A stretch of DNA of 64,000 nucleotides from Nectonema munidae. Taxonomy: Eukaryota > Nematomorpha > Nectonematoida > Nectonematidae. The stretch is taken from positions 1,239,001 through 1,303,000 of the forward strand of contig JAUIRK010001055.1 in the NCBI GenBank assembly GCA_030549495.1, written 5' to 3'. Shown one piece after another: positions 11,287 through 22,559 of this stretch. The stretch's first letter is position 1, and the number at the start of each line of letters is the position of its first letter. The notes under the pieces were generated by a model. It saw only the letters and a program-made list of their open reading frames with translations, did no database searches and had not been told where the DNA came from. The position numbers were made by a program, and so were the translations under genes.

Positions 11287-12400
11287 CCCTTGGATACATA
11301 TGCGGGGTCAAATTGACCCCTCTCATTACACCTTTGTCAATAACTCGAAGCTAATATCATATTTAAGTTCGATATTTTGTCTATTCTTTGTAAAAGTACC
11401 TTTGTTAAAAACCATAAAAAATTAAAACAATTGAAATACAATAAAAACTATAGTTTAACAAAGATATTTTGGGATAAAGTCATTTTATGTTTTTTGGGGT
11501 CATTTTGACTTCACTTTTAAGTCATTTCTACTCAATTTATTCACTGTATTTATTTACTGTGTTAGTATTGTAGAGTTTTATCATGCAATTTATTCTTTAG
11601 TTAATAACACTTATATTTTAGTGAGCAAAACAAAAGGCTAATTTGCTTATTATGATTGACATGAAAAACAAAAAAGATGTTTTAATTGAAGGCAATATGT
11701 GACATCTTTTTTGTTGTAAAACGAAGCTAGTTAAAGCAATTAAAGAACTAACCTTAAATTCATCATCATATTAGTTAGTAGTCATTTGAATCGCACTTTT
11801 GATTTCCCTCTTCATTCACTTCGATTCAATTTTTAGTGCATTATATCATTATTATATAGTTTTATGTTGACAAGATCATATCATGCAAATGTTTTTTTGT
11901 TAACTAGTCTTGTTTAACAACAAGGAAGATGCCAGGTATTGCCTTCGATTGAAACATGTTCTTTGTTTTCCTTGTTAAATAGGCAATCATAGTAAGAAAA
12001 TTGGCTTTTTGTTCTGCTCATCAATATAAGATATTTGTTGTAAAGCAATTAAATGAGTTTGTTGTTTTTATGAACTTACCTTAATATTCATAAAGTTCAT
12101 TACACTTTTTTTATTTGAACACATTTCAATGAACACTTTCTCGTCCGAGGATGAAAACAATGGATGTATCTTAGATGAAAGCGAGTGTTCTGAAAATTTC
12201 CAAAACGCGTTTTCTGATAAAGACACTTGTTCCTTCATTAGTTCTTTAGGTGATGAATGTTCCAGTGATGATAACGATAGATTTTCTTCGGTTCAAACAA
12301 AAAATGAATCTTTTTTTTGGAAAGCGAGAGATGAAACAAAAAAACTAATTGTAAAACTTTTTCGCATAATATTGTTGTTCAAAATAAATAAGTAGAAATT
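11287..12400 (+). mobile_element. Probable piggyBac-like element, 5' portion with acidic N-terminal frame
   Basis: CCCTTGGATACATATGCGGG followed by GTCAAATTGACCCC at 11287 resembles piggyBac-type ends ('CCC....GGGTCA.atTGACCC'). A second GGGGTCATTTTGACTTCA lies at about 11498-11515. An 88-codon ATG frame at 12129-12395 is acidic (SSEDENNG, DESECSENF, SDDNDRFSS), like the N-terminal part of many piggyBac transposases, but no catalytic core follows. No matching right end or TTAA duplication was found. Confidence 0.35.
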
Positions 12401-12944
12401 TTCAAAAAAATAGTCATATTAATAGTAGTTTTTATATTATTATATATTACATAAACATTTCAACCAATCAAATTGTTTTCATTGAATAAACCGCTATTTC
12501 AAAGTTAAGTGTTTTGAACTTTTGAGTAGAATTTTTGAAATGGAGCTTTCAATATGTATGTAAAATATTTTTCAAAAATTTTTGTTTTAAGTATTTTACG
12601 AATAAAGTCTGGCAAGTAGTCTCCCTGGAGGTCTTGCCAGACCTCTGATAAATATATATCACTCAAATAGAGAGCAAATGATCATTTATATGCAACACTA
12701 TAATTGTTTATAATGGTGTTTCTTCCAAGTATATATATCAAATTGCGCACACAGGTAAATCTAGGTATATGGCACTGACTAATCCTCAATAATAAAGTAA
12801 CTTAAAATTAGCAGGGGTTTTTTGGGCGTGTTCAGCCACTTGGGGTTTTGGCAACAAGATTATGATGAATAAATATAAAAGTGTGATCTGACAACCAGTA
12901 TGAAAGAGTTATGTAGAAATTGGAAGTGATTATAAAAGATGAAT
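12401..12944. other. Intergenic stretch 3' of the SBF gene
   Basis: AT-rich. Contains AATAAA at 12601-12606 and the hairpin described at 12607-12642; otherwise nothing recognised. Confidence 0.3.
12607..12642. repeat. Perfect 10-bp-stem hairpin
   Basis: GTCTGGCAAG (12607-12616) and CTTGCCAGAC (12633-12642) are exact inverted repeats around a 16-base loop that itself holds CTCC/GGAG. It follows AATAAA directly. Role unknown; it may be the end of a lost element or a transcript 3' end. Confidence 0.5.
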
Positions 12945-12950
12945 TTTATT
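12945..12950 (-). promoter_or_regulatory. Poly(A) signal of the SBF gene
   Basis: AATAAA on the minus strand, about 66 bases past the SBF stop codon at 13016-13018. Confidence 0.55.
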
Positions 12951-13015
12951 TATATAGTAAAAATTGCACGAATAATAGAAAAAGAAGAGAGCTAATGATG
13001 GATAAAATGCCTGCG

Positions 13016-16000
13016 TTATTGTAAACAAGATTGAATTTTGTCAACCCATTCTTTAGCAGTGTATGGATTATTTGCCAAAAGAGTAAAGACTTTGCGCGGA
13101 GTCTTGATTTCAAATGAGGAATTGGACAATTCATAATTTTCCAAACCTACAGCACCTCTATGAAGGAACGTTGGGTTAGGTGAAATGTTCACGGCAAGAA
13201 CCTCCTTAAGATCAATAACACCTTTAAAATTTTGCATACCATCTCCAGGGTTATCGTAGTATCGTAGATGATGATAGAGATAATCCAAAACAAACCATCT
13301 CTGCTTCCAAGTCTTCAAAAGAGCACCGCGCTTGTAAAGATAGCCCTGGAAGAGACATGCAGAATTTTCAAATGGCGGAGAAGAGCTGACATCAGCGTCT
13401 TTAACTGTCTTTAGAGTGCCAACGCCGGATGTATTAGCACACGAATTATTACTACTTGAAAGACAGAGGGAAGATGCTTCAGAGAAAGTGAGTTGATGCT
13501 TTTTAACGGTTTTGGCAGTGGCGTTATTTGGTGCGGATGGAATACACGTGTCATTATTCGCTTTAGACATGCAATGAACGTGAACGTTGTAATTTTTGCA
13601 GGTAGAGCAATGCATGCCAGAATTCTTGGAAAGACCCCAAATGACACCATAGCATACGTTACAGAATGCGGGCTTAGCAAAACTCATTTTTTCGAAATTA
13701 TGACATACCAAATAATTATCGAATTCATGCTCATACAGAGGATATTTAGTAAGATTGCTGGATCTATCAGCATCGTTTGATGTGCCAAAAGCAAGAAAGC
13801 ATTCTTCAAATAATCTGTATTTGCAGTGGATATAATTTTTATATATCATTATACTTTTACTTAGATCACTTTCGTGCTTTGATTGATGCTTAGACGAGGA
13901 AACGTGATGGGGAGAAAAGGCTGCATTTTCTCCTTGGTATCTTTGGATATTGAACAATAAATAATGAAAGGAAGTGCCTAATGAAAAGGAGATTGATGTA
14001 TTCTGATACAAAGGATTGAGTGATAAACGAGATGAGAGGGATTTATTTGTAAAGTTACTTGTGTCATATTGATTATCCTGCAAGACTAATTCAAAGTCAT
14101 ATACAAATGAATGATTCAAGGAACGGGTTAAGTAAAAGCTCCAGACGCTGAAAGATATCGCATGAATATCTGGCTTAAAATGATTGACGTGGTTGGTCAT
14201 TTCACAGAAGTATGGATTATAAAAGAGATGAGGTGCTTTATTGTTATAAAAGTCAACGTACTGCCACACACATTTAATTTCATTAATCACGTTGCTACAT
14301 AGTTTTTGGTTTGAGTTTGAACTCGCTTCACAAAAGGAAATACTTTCGAATTCGACTCTCTCTCGCTCACAATCGAAGCAAAAATTATTGAAACGATTTG
14401 AAGCATGGTGATATGCCAAAAACTCAAGGTAAAAGGAATTGAATTGAAAAAGATGGGCAGAATTTGTCAAGAGATGGTTAACAAGATCCAGGAATAATAA
14501 AAAATAGGGTGCGATCAATTTGTCTTGGAAATGGGAGAGTTGGTTGTAGCGATATGAAAACTTGTAGCCAAAAGCCATCCACTCTTTCTCAATCAAAGTT
14601 CGAAAACCCGTGAATGTGCGATAAAAAGGATCGCACAAGAGTTGGATGACGGACGTTAATACTGGAGTGAGAGAAGTGCCATCTTCTATTGCTATCAACA
14701 CACTTGCAGCTTTTTCACTAACGGTTTTAGAAAGAGATGCGCATATCTTTAGCAAATCCCTAAGAATGCCAAGCCAATTACTCTCCTCGATTCTTTGCGC
14801 AAAAGATATCTTGGAAGTAGCGCCAATTTCATTGCAAGCATAAATCAACTTCTTGAACGCATTTTTGATTTCATGAGAACTTGGATACTTTAGCGTAATG
14901 AACTTGATGTGCGATGCGAGATTATCATTAGCATACTTTGCTTGTCTAATTTGTAGCTTAACGTCGCTTAGGATGTACATCTTGAAGGAGTCTTCGTCCT
15001 TTTTATTGACCAAGAGACTCGATGAGAACGTGGTGGAAGATGGTGAAACGCTTTTATCATCATTACTTGCACTCATGTACTTTTCTTTATCATTGAGAGT
15101 CATTGACTTAGACGTTGTTGAGTAGTTCAAGTTCTTAAGCGTGTGAAACGCTTTATGTAGAGATACACTCTCCATAAAAGAAACTCTATTATTGCTGCTG
15201 CAATTTGGGATTATTGGTGTGTTGTTTGTGGTTGTAACAGAAAAATCATTTGTTAGCATCGTGTGATTTCCACTTCTTGGCATGATGTCAATAATACATT
15301 GCATGTATTTTAGATATTCACTATTTAACAGCGTACAAAAATGGAGAGAAGTGGATGCTGCACTTTTCCGCTGTGACTTGATAACTTTGACAACATTTTT
15401 GTTATAGAAAGTGGAAGATCTTAACAAAAGTGACTTTGTTTGTTTATGTCTCCATGTGATAACGGCAAAACGAGCGTTTTTGTGGCAAGAAGCAAGCTTG
15501 CTAACATTGCTATCCACAAACGCTTGGGGTAGGTAGAAGTAAGCTGGATAGGTTTTGCAAACACCATACTTCACATTGCAATAACAAAGCTTGAAAGTTG
15601 CCTTTCCGTCGCCATGACACCCCTTGCTGGTGTTAATAGTGTAGGGAGTTGTAGAGGGCGCAATTCCTGTTGACGCAGGAGTTGCTATGTTAGTGTTGCT
15701 CACGATCTTAAGGCGGGCGTAGTCTTTGTACACGAGAGAAGACGAAAAAGCATCTTGAGTCTTACAGATATCGATATTGGACAAGGAAGAATGCAAGAGA
15801 ACGGAAGGGTAGGATATATCGCCGCTATTTTCTTCTTCCTCTTCTAAAAAGGACTCATTCTCGCTTAGAGAATTAGAAGTGGAAGTATTATTATTATTGT
15901 TAATGAGATTTGTTGTTTTGTTACTGAAAGGCTTTTGTGAGTTGTGAGAAATTTTGAATTGATGCTTAAAAAATGCCCCAATCGCAGAAGTTTCTGTTTT

Positions 16001-19000
16001 CGCATTTTTAGATTTATTCGCTACAGTTAAAACACGAAAGGTATTTGTTGACTTTTTTGCCATTTTTGAAAGGATGGCAGAGTGAGTGTTCTTCTTTTTC
16101 AGTGGCTTCAATGAAGAGAACTTTTCCTTCTTCTTCACAAGAGTGCTTGAGAGGGAGGACGCTGAAAAGGTAAAGGCATAAAAGTGTAAATGTGATTCAG
16201 GATATCTGAGCTTGTGAAGATATCTGAAGAAGGAGTCAGGAGAAACGTCTTTTTCGAAAGCAACGCCGATCGTATGAAACGAAGATGACTCGATCTGCCA
16301 GACTTCGTGCTGGATGCGCTGTAGCACGCGATAGAAATCCTGGTTTTTCGGAGAAGAAAAGAGTGGCGAATTGGCCGATATCTTTTTGATGCAATTAAAA
16401 GTAGATATCGGAAAATAAGTGAGTATGGAATAATTGGATGCAAAAGCATCACACGGAATTCCTCTGAAGATGATTCGATAGTTTGTCAAAAAGATAAGTC
16501 CTGAAGCGGGTAACAGTGATGAAAGCATAAGGAGAATGTCATTATAGCAGTGGTGTATGATGAGATAAGAGCGTAGAGCTGGCAATAAAAAGACTTCATT
16601 CGGTAACAATTCTGGAAAGACGATTTTCGGCTTTTCCAACCAGGGCACTACTTGTATTACTTTGTAAATACTTTCAAGGAATTCTTTGTGCATCGCAAAA
16701 ATCTCTGGGATCATTTGTCGTAAACATAACTCGTGATTATCATTCATCTTTACTTGATTCGCTATTTTATCAGTAAATTTTAGAAGAAAGCGACAAACTC
16801 CTGTTTTTTCTTCATTCTCATCTTCACATATTTCGCTGAAACCACTTTCGACATCTACGCTCTCACTATCATTTGAGGTAACAAAAGACGATGTGGGTAC
16901 GCGTTGTTCTCTATTTTGATGGAGAAGAGTGGATGTTGAAAAGGGCGTAGAATTTTCAGAAAAGGCCATTGACATCGTTAAATAACAAATTTGGTTGAGA
17001 TAGTGTATGGCTAAACTGAATAAAGCAGATTCCTCTCCTTCTATTAACTTTTTCTTGAATTTTTCGGTAAACGTGTTCGATTTTGAAAGTAATGAAGCCG
17101 TGAAGCTTAAAGCTCCTTCTTCACCACTATTGTTTCCATACTCCGCGCTGAGAGCAGCGGAATGGAAACAAATGATCTGTGACTGGATGTCTCGGTAATA
17201 CGCCTTTTCCCAGAAGGAAAGACTCAGCCAGACAGGATGCTCTTGAATACAAGTATATACAAATTGTATGACCCCCGTGCTCAACTTACGATAAAATGAA
17301 GCAGACAATGGCAGAACAATGTACGCAACTTTGTGTTCCTCGCTGCTTGCGTCGTATTGTAGAGCAGTGTTGATCAAGCGCGTTATGAGCGAAAACTGTT
17401 GATTGTTTAACAAACAAAACTTTTTCTCAATACAATAATACTTCAGCTCTTCACACACAGCTAAGCGATTTCCTTCGAATTTGAGAGAGCGCAGAAGAGA
17501 AGGGAGGATTTTGATCGCGTCAACGATTTCCTTGTTGAAAATGTGGGCACAACAAATTTTTAAAACGTTAACTCTCTTCGTATTTCTTGCTACTTCTGCG
17601 CCGTTAGAAACTGACTGCTCGTTTCGAACTCCGGTGCAATTGAATAAGTGCATCGTACTTTCTTCCAGCGAATTCAAGGATAGATGGGTGGATGAAGATG
17701 AAGACGACAAGACTTCATCACAGACCGTTAATAAGCAAGCTATTCTATCATTTAATCTTTCAGCATTAATTCTGATAGCAGTTTGTGAATATGAAAACTC
17801 ATTTAGCTCATTACCAAGAAGATATTGCTTACAGTCAAATAGCAAGAAATCATTGTCTTTGGCATAGGAGCTAAATTCGTGGATTGAGTGAAAAAGTTTA
17901 TGAGCTTGCGTGCTGTGTTTGATCACACGCGATGACATTGTAGATATGTTTTTTAGAGTGAGTGCAACTTGTTCTGTGAATTCATTAGATGAGTACATTT
18001 TGTTAAAAAGATTTCCGCAATTGCTGCTATAGACCAAGTCAAATATATCACAACTTCGATAAGGGATGCACCGCTCGGATATAAAACTCTGAAAACACAT
18101 GCTGTCCATCAGTCGTGAAGTGAAGTCAACAAGACTTGGTTTGCGAGATGTAAGGAAAGCGGATCTATCAAAGAAAATGACAGTTTCAGGAAAAATACGA
18201 CAAACAGTTAAATAAAAAGTGTAGTCTTTCAGAATGTAGGAGAAAAAGGACATGAAAACATGGCAAACATCTCTACTCAGAGCAGAAGTAGGAGAAGAGG
18301 GTGCAGCACTTCTAGTGAACAAATGATCGGCTCTTAATATTTCTGGATTCAGAATGTGGTTGAGAGCTAAATATAGAAAGTTGAGAAGCTCCAGCGAAAA
18401 TAAATTGAGTTTTGTGGAGTGAAAGGAATCTTCTAAGTGACCTGAATCAATGTTAACAATTATCGCATCCGGTGTCTCATCTAAGTCTTGAATGAGGGAA
18501 GTGTGTGCACCAATGATGTAAGGAGTGGGAGCATGAATAACGTCAATTAAATTGATAGGTAAAACAGGAATAAAGACATTAGTATACTTAAACGGATAAA
18601 TAAGCGTGGTTAAGGAGTGTGAGAATAGAGTTAATCTGTTGTAGCTGTTGGAGTAGAGTAAAACTTTAGCATCCGTTAACAAATTGAAAAGTAGGAAGAT
18701 GACGTTGTAATGGCCTAACTGTTTAAACATGGAAACGATTATTGCAGACAGCGTTGGCTGATTGCTGAAATCGTGATCGCTTATACTCCGCAGAGAGAGA
18801 GAATGAGACGTGACCAAACGAGACACAAAGTCATCTATGCTGAAGGAAGTTTGCACGGTGTTGCTTTTCATGCTAGAGGGGCTGTTGCTGCATTCTGCAT
18901 AGATTTTAAAAAGTATTTCCTTGAAAACGTCAAAGTATGCATTTTGAGAGATCAGGACGATGCATTTTGGAGCATACGCACCTTCAAATTCCTCCCTTCT

Positions 19001-19295
19001 ACCTGGATAGGCTTCGCTACCTCTGATACAACTCACATGCTCATAAAAGGTTAAGCAAAGAAGATAGTGGCGATCTGCTTCGATATCCGTCAAAACAGAA
19101 GCAAAATATGTTGGCTCACTTTCCTCACTGAGTAGGGACCAGCCACATGGTTGACAAAACTGAAAAAAGATATTTCATTTTAGATAAGAGCGACGCAAAG
19201 ATAATATACCATTTCGATTCCTTCAGTAAACGGAACATCTTCCCAATCGTTCTGTGGAAATCTTTCAGCCACTTTACCACAATTTAATGTACTTT
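13016..19295 (-). CDS. Sbf: SBF1/SBF2 (MTMR5/MTMR13)-type DENN and pseudophosphatase protein, 5' end incomplete
   Basis: Terminal exon 13016-19159 (2047 residues) and a small upstream exon 19210-19295 join in phase across a 50-base intron, giving ERFPQNDWEDVPFTEGIEM then FCQPCGWSLLS, which matches the SBF N-terminus. Order in the large exon, residues counted from LTDIEADRHY: cDENN/dDENN about 1-400, SBF2 region about 510-740, GRAM about 840-960 (LTNYRIIFRG), myotubularin-like about 1080-1640 with DPFYRTFTGF, C1 finger about 1790-1850 (H-C-C-C-C-H-C-C pattern), PH about 1915-2020 (GYLYKRGALLKTWKQRW). The usual phosphatase Cys-x5-Arg is replaced by AIEDGTSLTP, so it is a dead phosphatase, as in the family. 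Family role: Rab guanine exchange (Rab28/Rab21 reported) and partner of active myotubularins on endosomes. Ser/Asn-rich insertions near residues 470-490 and 1010-1100 make it longer than human SBF2. The starting exon (about 20 residues, DYF.VVGY) was not found upstream of the acceptor at 19296. Confidence 0.93.
19160..19209 (-). other. 50-base intron of the SBF gene
   Basis: Minus strand: donor ATG|GTATAT at 19210/19209 and acceptor CTTTTTTCAG ending at 19160. Removal restores the conserved GIE(L/M)-FCQP junction in phase 0. This shows that very short introns are used in this genome. Confidence 0.85.
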
Positions 19296-19440
19296 CTTTA
19301 AAAAAACAAATCACAAAGATTATTACAATTTCTGGTCAAAAGGATGACACACCCATTTCCTATTTAATATAAAAAAAACTACTTCGAAGTAAAAGGGAAA
19401 AGCTTAAGATTCAACTACTAAAACATTTTTGTGCATTATA
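19296..19440. other. Upstream of SBF exon; first exon not located
   Basis: The small SBF exon is preceded by acceptor TTTTTTTAAAG (phase 1). I searched the minus strand to about 22.5 kb for the expected DYF-VVGY start and saw none, so the first exon is farther away, diverged or displaced by the repeats that follow. Confidence 0.4.
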
Positions 19441-20055
19441 TTCAGGGCTTCGGAGCTGGAGCCGGCGGAGCCTTTGTCTACATGGAGCCCAAGCCCGAGC
19501 CAGAAAGATTAAAAATATGACTCCTATGTATGGCTCCAGACAACTTAAATGCATAGTTGTTTCGGAAGGATATATAGTCAAAATCTTAACTATTTCTATT
19601 TTTCCTATAATTTATTCAAATTCTCATCTTCTAAAGCTTCTCGGCTGAGTTGGAGAGCGGGTAGGCAGGTTGTAGATAGTGGAACGGCCATGAGATATGG
19701 TGGTCAGCTGGGACATAAGCAAGCTTAGCTTGATGAATAAGCAGCCCCGAACAACCAGGGACGACATAACGAGACGGAGTAGTAGATTGGGTGACTCCTT
19801 TTTAAAGTTAAAATGCTTCGTGTTCAAGACGATGTCGTGACAAGGAGAGTAAGGCCGCCTTCAAATAAGCCTAGTTACTGCTGCCTTGCAGTTTGTCAGA
19901 TTAGACAAAGGCTACTAGGTCCGTAGATTACAATTACGGTGTGGAAGAGAATTGGACACCTCACCACGTAATATCTCCAAGAATAACCATGGTAAACTAG
20001 AAAATGTCTAATTAGATATGGCACTTTGATGATGATGATGATGATGATGATGAAA
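19441..20055 (+). repeat. GC-richer dispersed-repeat-like segment ending in (GAT)n
   Basis: From TTCAGGGCTTCGGAGCTGGA at 19441 the sequence is clearly less AT-rich than its surroundings, without a long coding frame, and stops at a GAT run at 20028-20053. A 3' (GAT)n or (TGA)n tail is typical of RTE-type LINEs and the SINEs they mobilise, so a LINE/SINE 3' end on the plus strand is likely. Family not recognised. Confidence 0.4.
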
Positions 20056-20739
20056 GCTTCAAAATGAAATTAGATGAGAATATAAATATTGTAAAAATAA
20101 ATCTTTTACCAGCACAATTCATTATTGCTGCATTAATAAATCTTATCCAAGTTTTTAATTTTTTTGGGAATATTTTATCTTTCAATTTATTATTAATTAT
20201 AAAATATTTAGTGACGAGTGTAAGGGTAAGTTGGTAGAGTATCATAGGTGTCTTTTCATTGGCGAAGCCCTAATACACTCCGCCTAGGTATAAACAAACT
20301 GCCATCGACAAAAATCAAATGAAAGATTTCTAGCTTCTGAACCAACTCTTCAATCAACTGTTCCAAATCAGTCTACTTATTGACAAGTGTAAAGTTATTT
20401 TATTAAATGTATCCAATATTCATATGATACCTAATACAATTTTCAAAATATTTACATTTCCTAATCATATATCATTTATATATTACTTTTCACTTTTTAT
20501 ATGTTCGAAAATGAGGCTTTTGAAATAGAAATAACTTTAATTAGTAGACTTATGCTTTTATCAGATAAAAATGATAAAAAAACAATGCCTTTATCATAAA
20601 TTATTTATATAAATAAAATAAGCACTAATAAAAATAGTGCATACATAAGTATATAAATAATTAAAATGAATGTATGGTGTTTAATTACCTTTAGGTGGCG
20701 GGGCCAAAACAGGAAAGTACCTCAAAAAATATGAATGTG

Positions 20740-22200
20740 AATCGAATTTGACTGGTTTTTCTTTTGTTATAAAAGAGAGTCTTTTGCATGATAAATATGG
20801 AAAACTTTTTATAATTAAAAAAAGATAAATGATTTCACAAATAATACGAATTTTGAAAAATGATTGGTTAGCAAATATCCCGGGTGATATCTGTTCATAT
20901 CACCTGATACTACAACATATGATATTGATTAAAAAAAGCCAAGATCAACAAAGATTCTCTTCAGTAGAAACTTTTTGTCTTGGTTTCTTTTGTTATAAAA
21001 AAGAGAGCTTTTTGCATGCTAAATATGGAAAACTTTTTATAATTAAAAAAAGATAAATGATTTCACAAATAACACGAATTTTGAAAAATGATTGGTTAGC
21101 AAATATCCAGTGTGATATCTGTCCATATCACCTGATACTACAACATATGATATTGATTAAAAAAAGCCAAGATTAACAGATTTTCTTCAGTAGAAAAACT
21201 GTGAAATCGTTTAAATCCTGAGTATAAATCTCAAAAATGTTTTTTCATACATAGATTGGACAAAATAAATTCCAGATAATTGGTAAACGAAAAGAAGGAT
21301 AAATTAAAGAACAAGAATCAAACCAAAAGTGTTCGGTTTAGTGATAGTAGCATCAAGTAATATTTTTCACGATGTCATTTTACAACAATTTTTATAAAAA
21401 TTTAATTGCTGAATTAATTATTTATGATTAAATATATTATAATATATAATCCATCTATAGGATTATAATTAAAAAATTTTATGAGAAAAAATTTTTATAA
21501 ATTTAAATTTTTTGAGATTATCATATGGATAAAATTATTATTATAAAAGAAAATTATTTTATCGATTGGGCTTAAATATATAAGCCAATGTAGCGTCGAA
21601 TTAACTAAATATATAACCATTTTATCCACATTGAAATGTAGTATTCACTGCCTGTGTATATATTGGCAAAAATAGCGTTGTAATAGAGATAAGTCAATTT
21701 GATAAATCGGAAGAAAATTATTTAAAAAAAATCATAAAAAATAAATGACCACAAATTAACCAAGGTTGAACAGTAAACGCAATTCAAATCTAGGGCAATA
21801 AAAGTATTTTTAGAATCAAACTGAGCATGTTCTATTTGCTATGTATGTATAAGTTTATTTTAAAATAATGATAAAAAATATTTGGCGATAAGTAAACTGT
21901 GAAAGCTAATTTACTGACAAGGTGAAATATTTTGGGTGAATTAATCAACCAAATTTAGTATATTAAACAAATTAAAACAATATTATCAGAAAAAAATTGG
22001 GATTATAATATATTTTGAAGTTTATATATTTTGCATTGACTAATTTTCATGAAAAATAATGACACTATCAGATTTTATTTATTGGGTTAGCGACAGGAAT
22101 TTTGTAAAAACATTTTAGTAAAAAAGAAGGGGCCAAAAAGCACACTGAGGAAATAAAAATAACCCGTCACGGATTGGGCTAAATGTCTTACGGGCGACTT
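20740..22200 (+). repeat. F2 repeat-family arm with 228-base tandem duplication
   Basis: Two copies of a 228-base unit lie head to tail (GAAAACTTTTTATAATTAAA near 20800 and 21028). After about 700 bases come GAAATATTTTGGGTGAATTA and TTTTGAAGTTTATATATTTT, then a GC-richer end (GGGGCCAAAAAGCACACTGA; AACCCGTCACGGATTGGGCT). The same order, with one 228-like unit, occurs at 36430-37865, where the roughly 150-base array is also present. Confidence 0.65.
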
Positions 22201-22559
22201 AAATAATTTTATAAAAAACAAATTACATATTTAAAAAAATAGAGTTTGATTACTATTATTTTCAAAATCAAAACCTACAATTGCAAAGTAATCTACAAAT
22301 CGCTTCATGTCTTTTTGTTACAAATTTACAAGTTTAAAACAAAAAAAATAGAACAGTTAGGCCATAAATTTGTTTGGATTTAAATTAAAAACATTTTTCG
22401 ATTTTTTAAACAAAATTATACTCACATTTCTTTAGCTTTTACTTATAATAGTAATTTTTCTATACTCTCAGAATTCAACATTTTTTAGTTAGTTTAGATT
22501 CAGATTATGATTGATTAAAGATTTTTAGTTGTCATTATATATTTATTTTTTTCATAACC

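Noticed and set aside
17481-17867. 128-codon plus-strand frame inside SBF
   Set aside because: It is antisense to the conserved SBF2 region of the SBF exon; openness is explained by the coding strand. The other frames overlapping 13.0-19.1 kb and 55.7-60.2 kb were dropped for the same reason.
19441-19500. Gly/Ala-rich frame in the GC-rich patch as a gene
   Set aside because: It is open for only a few codons and has no start or splice context; better explained as part of a repeat.
20012-20245. Poly-Ser frame on the minus strand
   Set aside because: It is the (GAT)n microsatellite read backwards.
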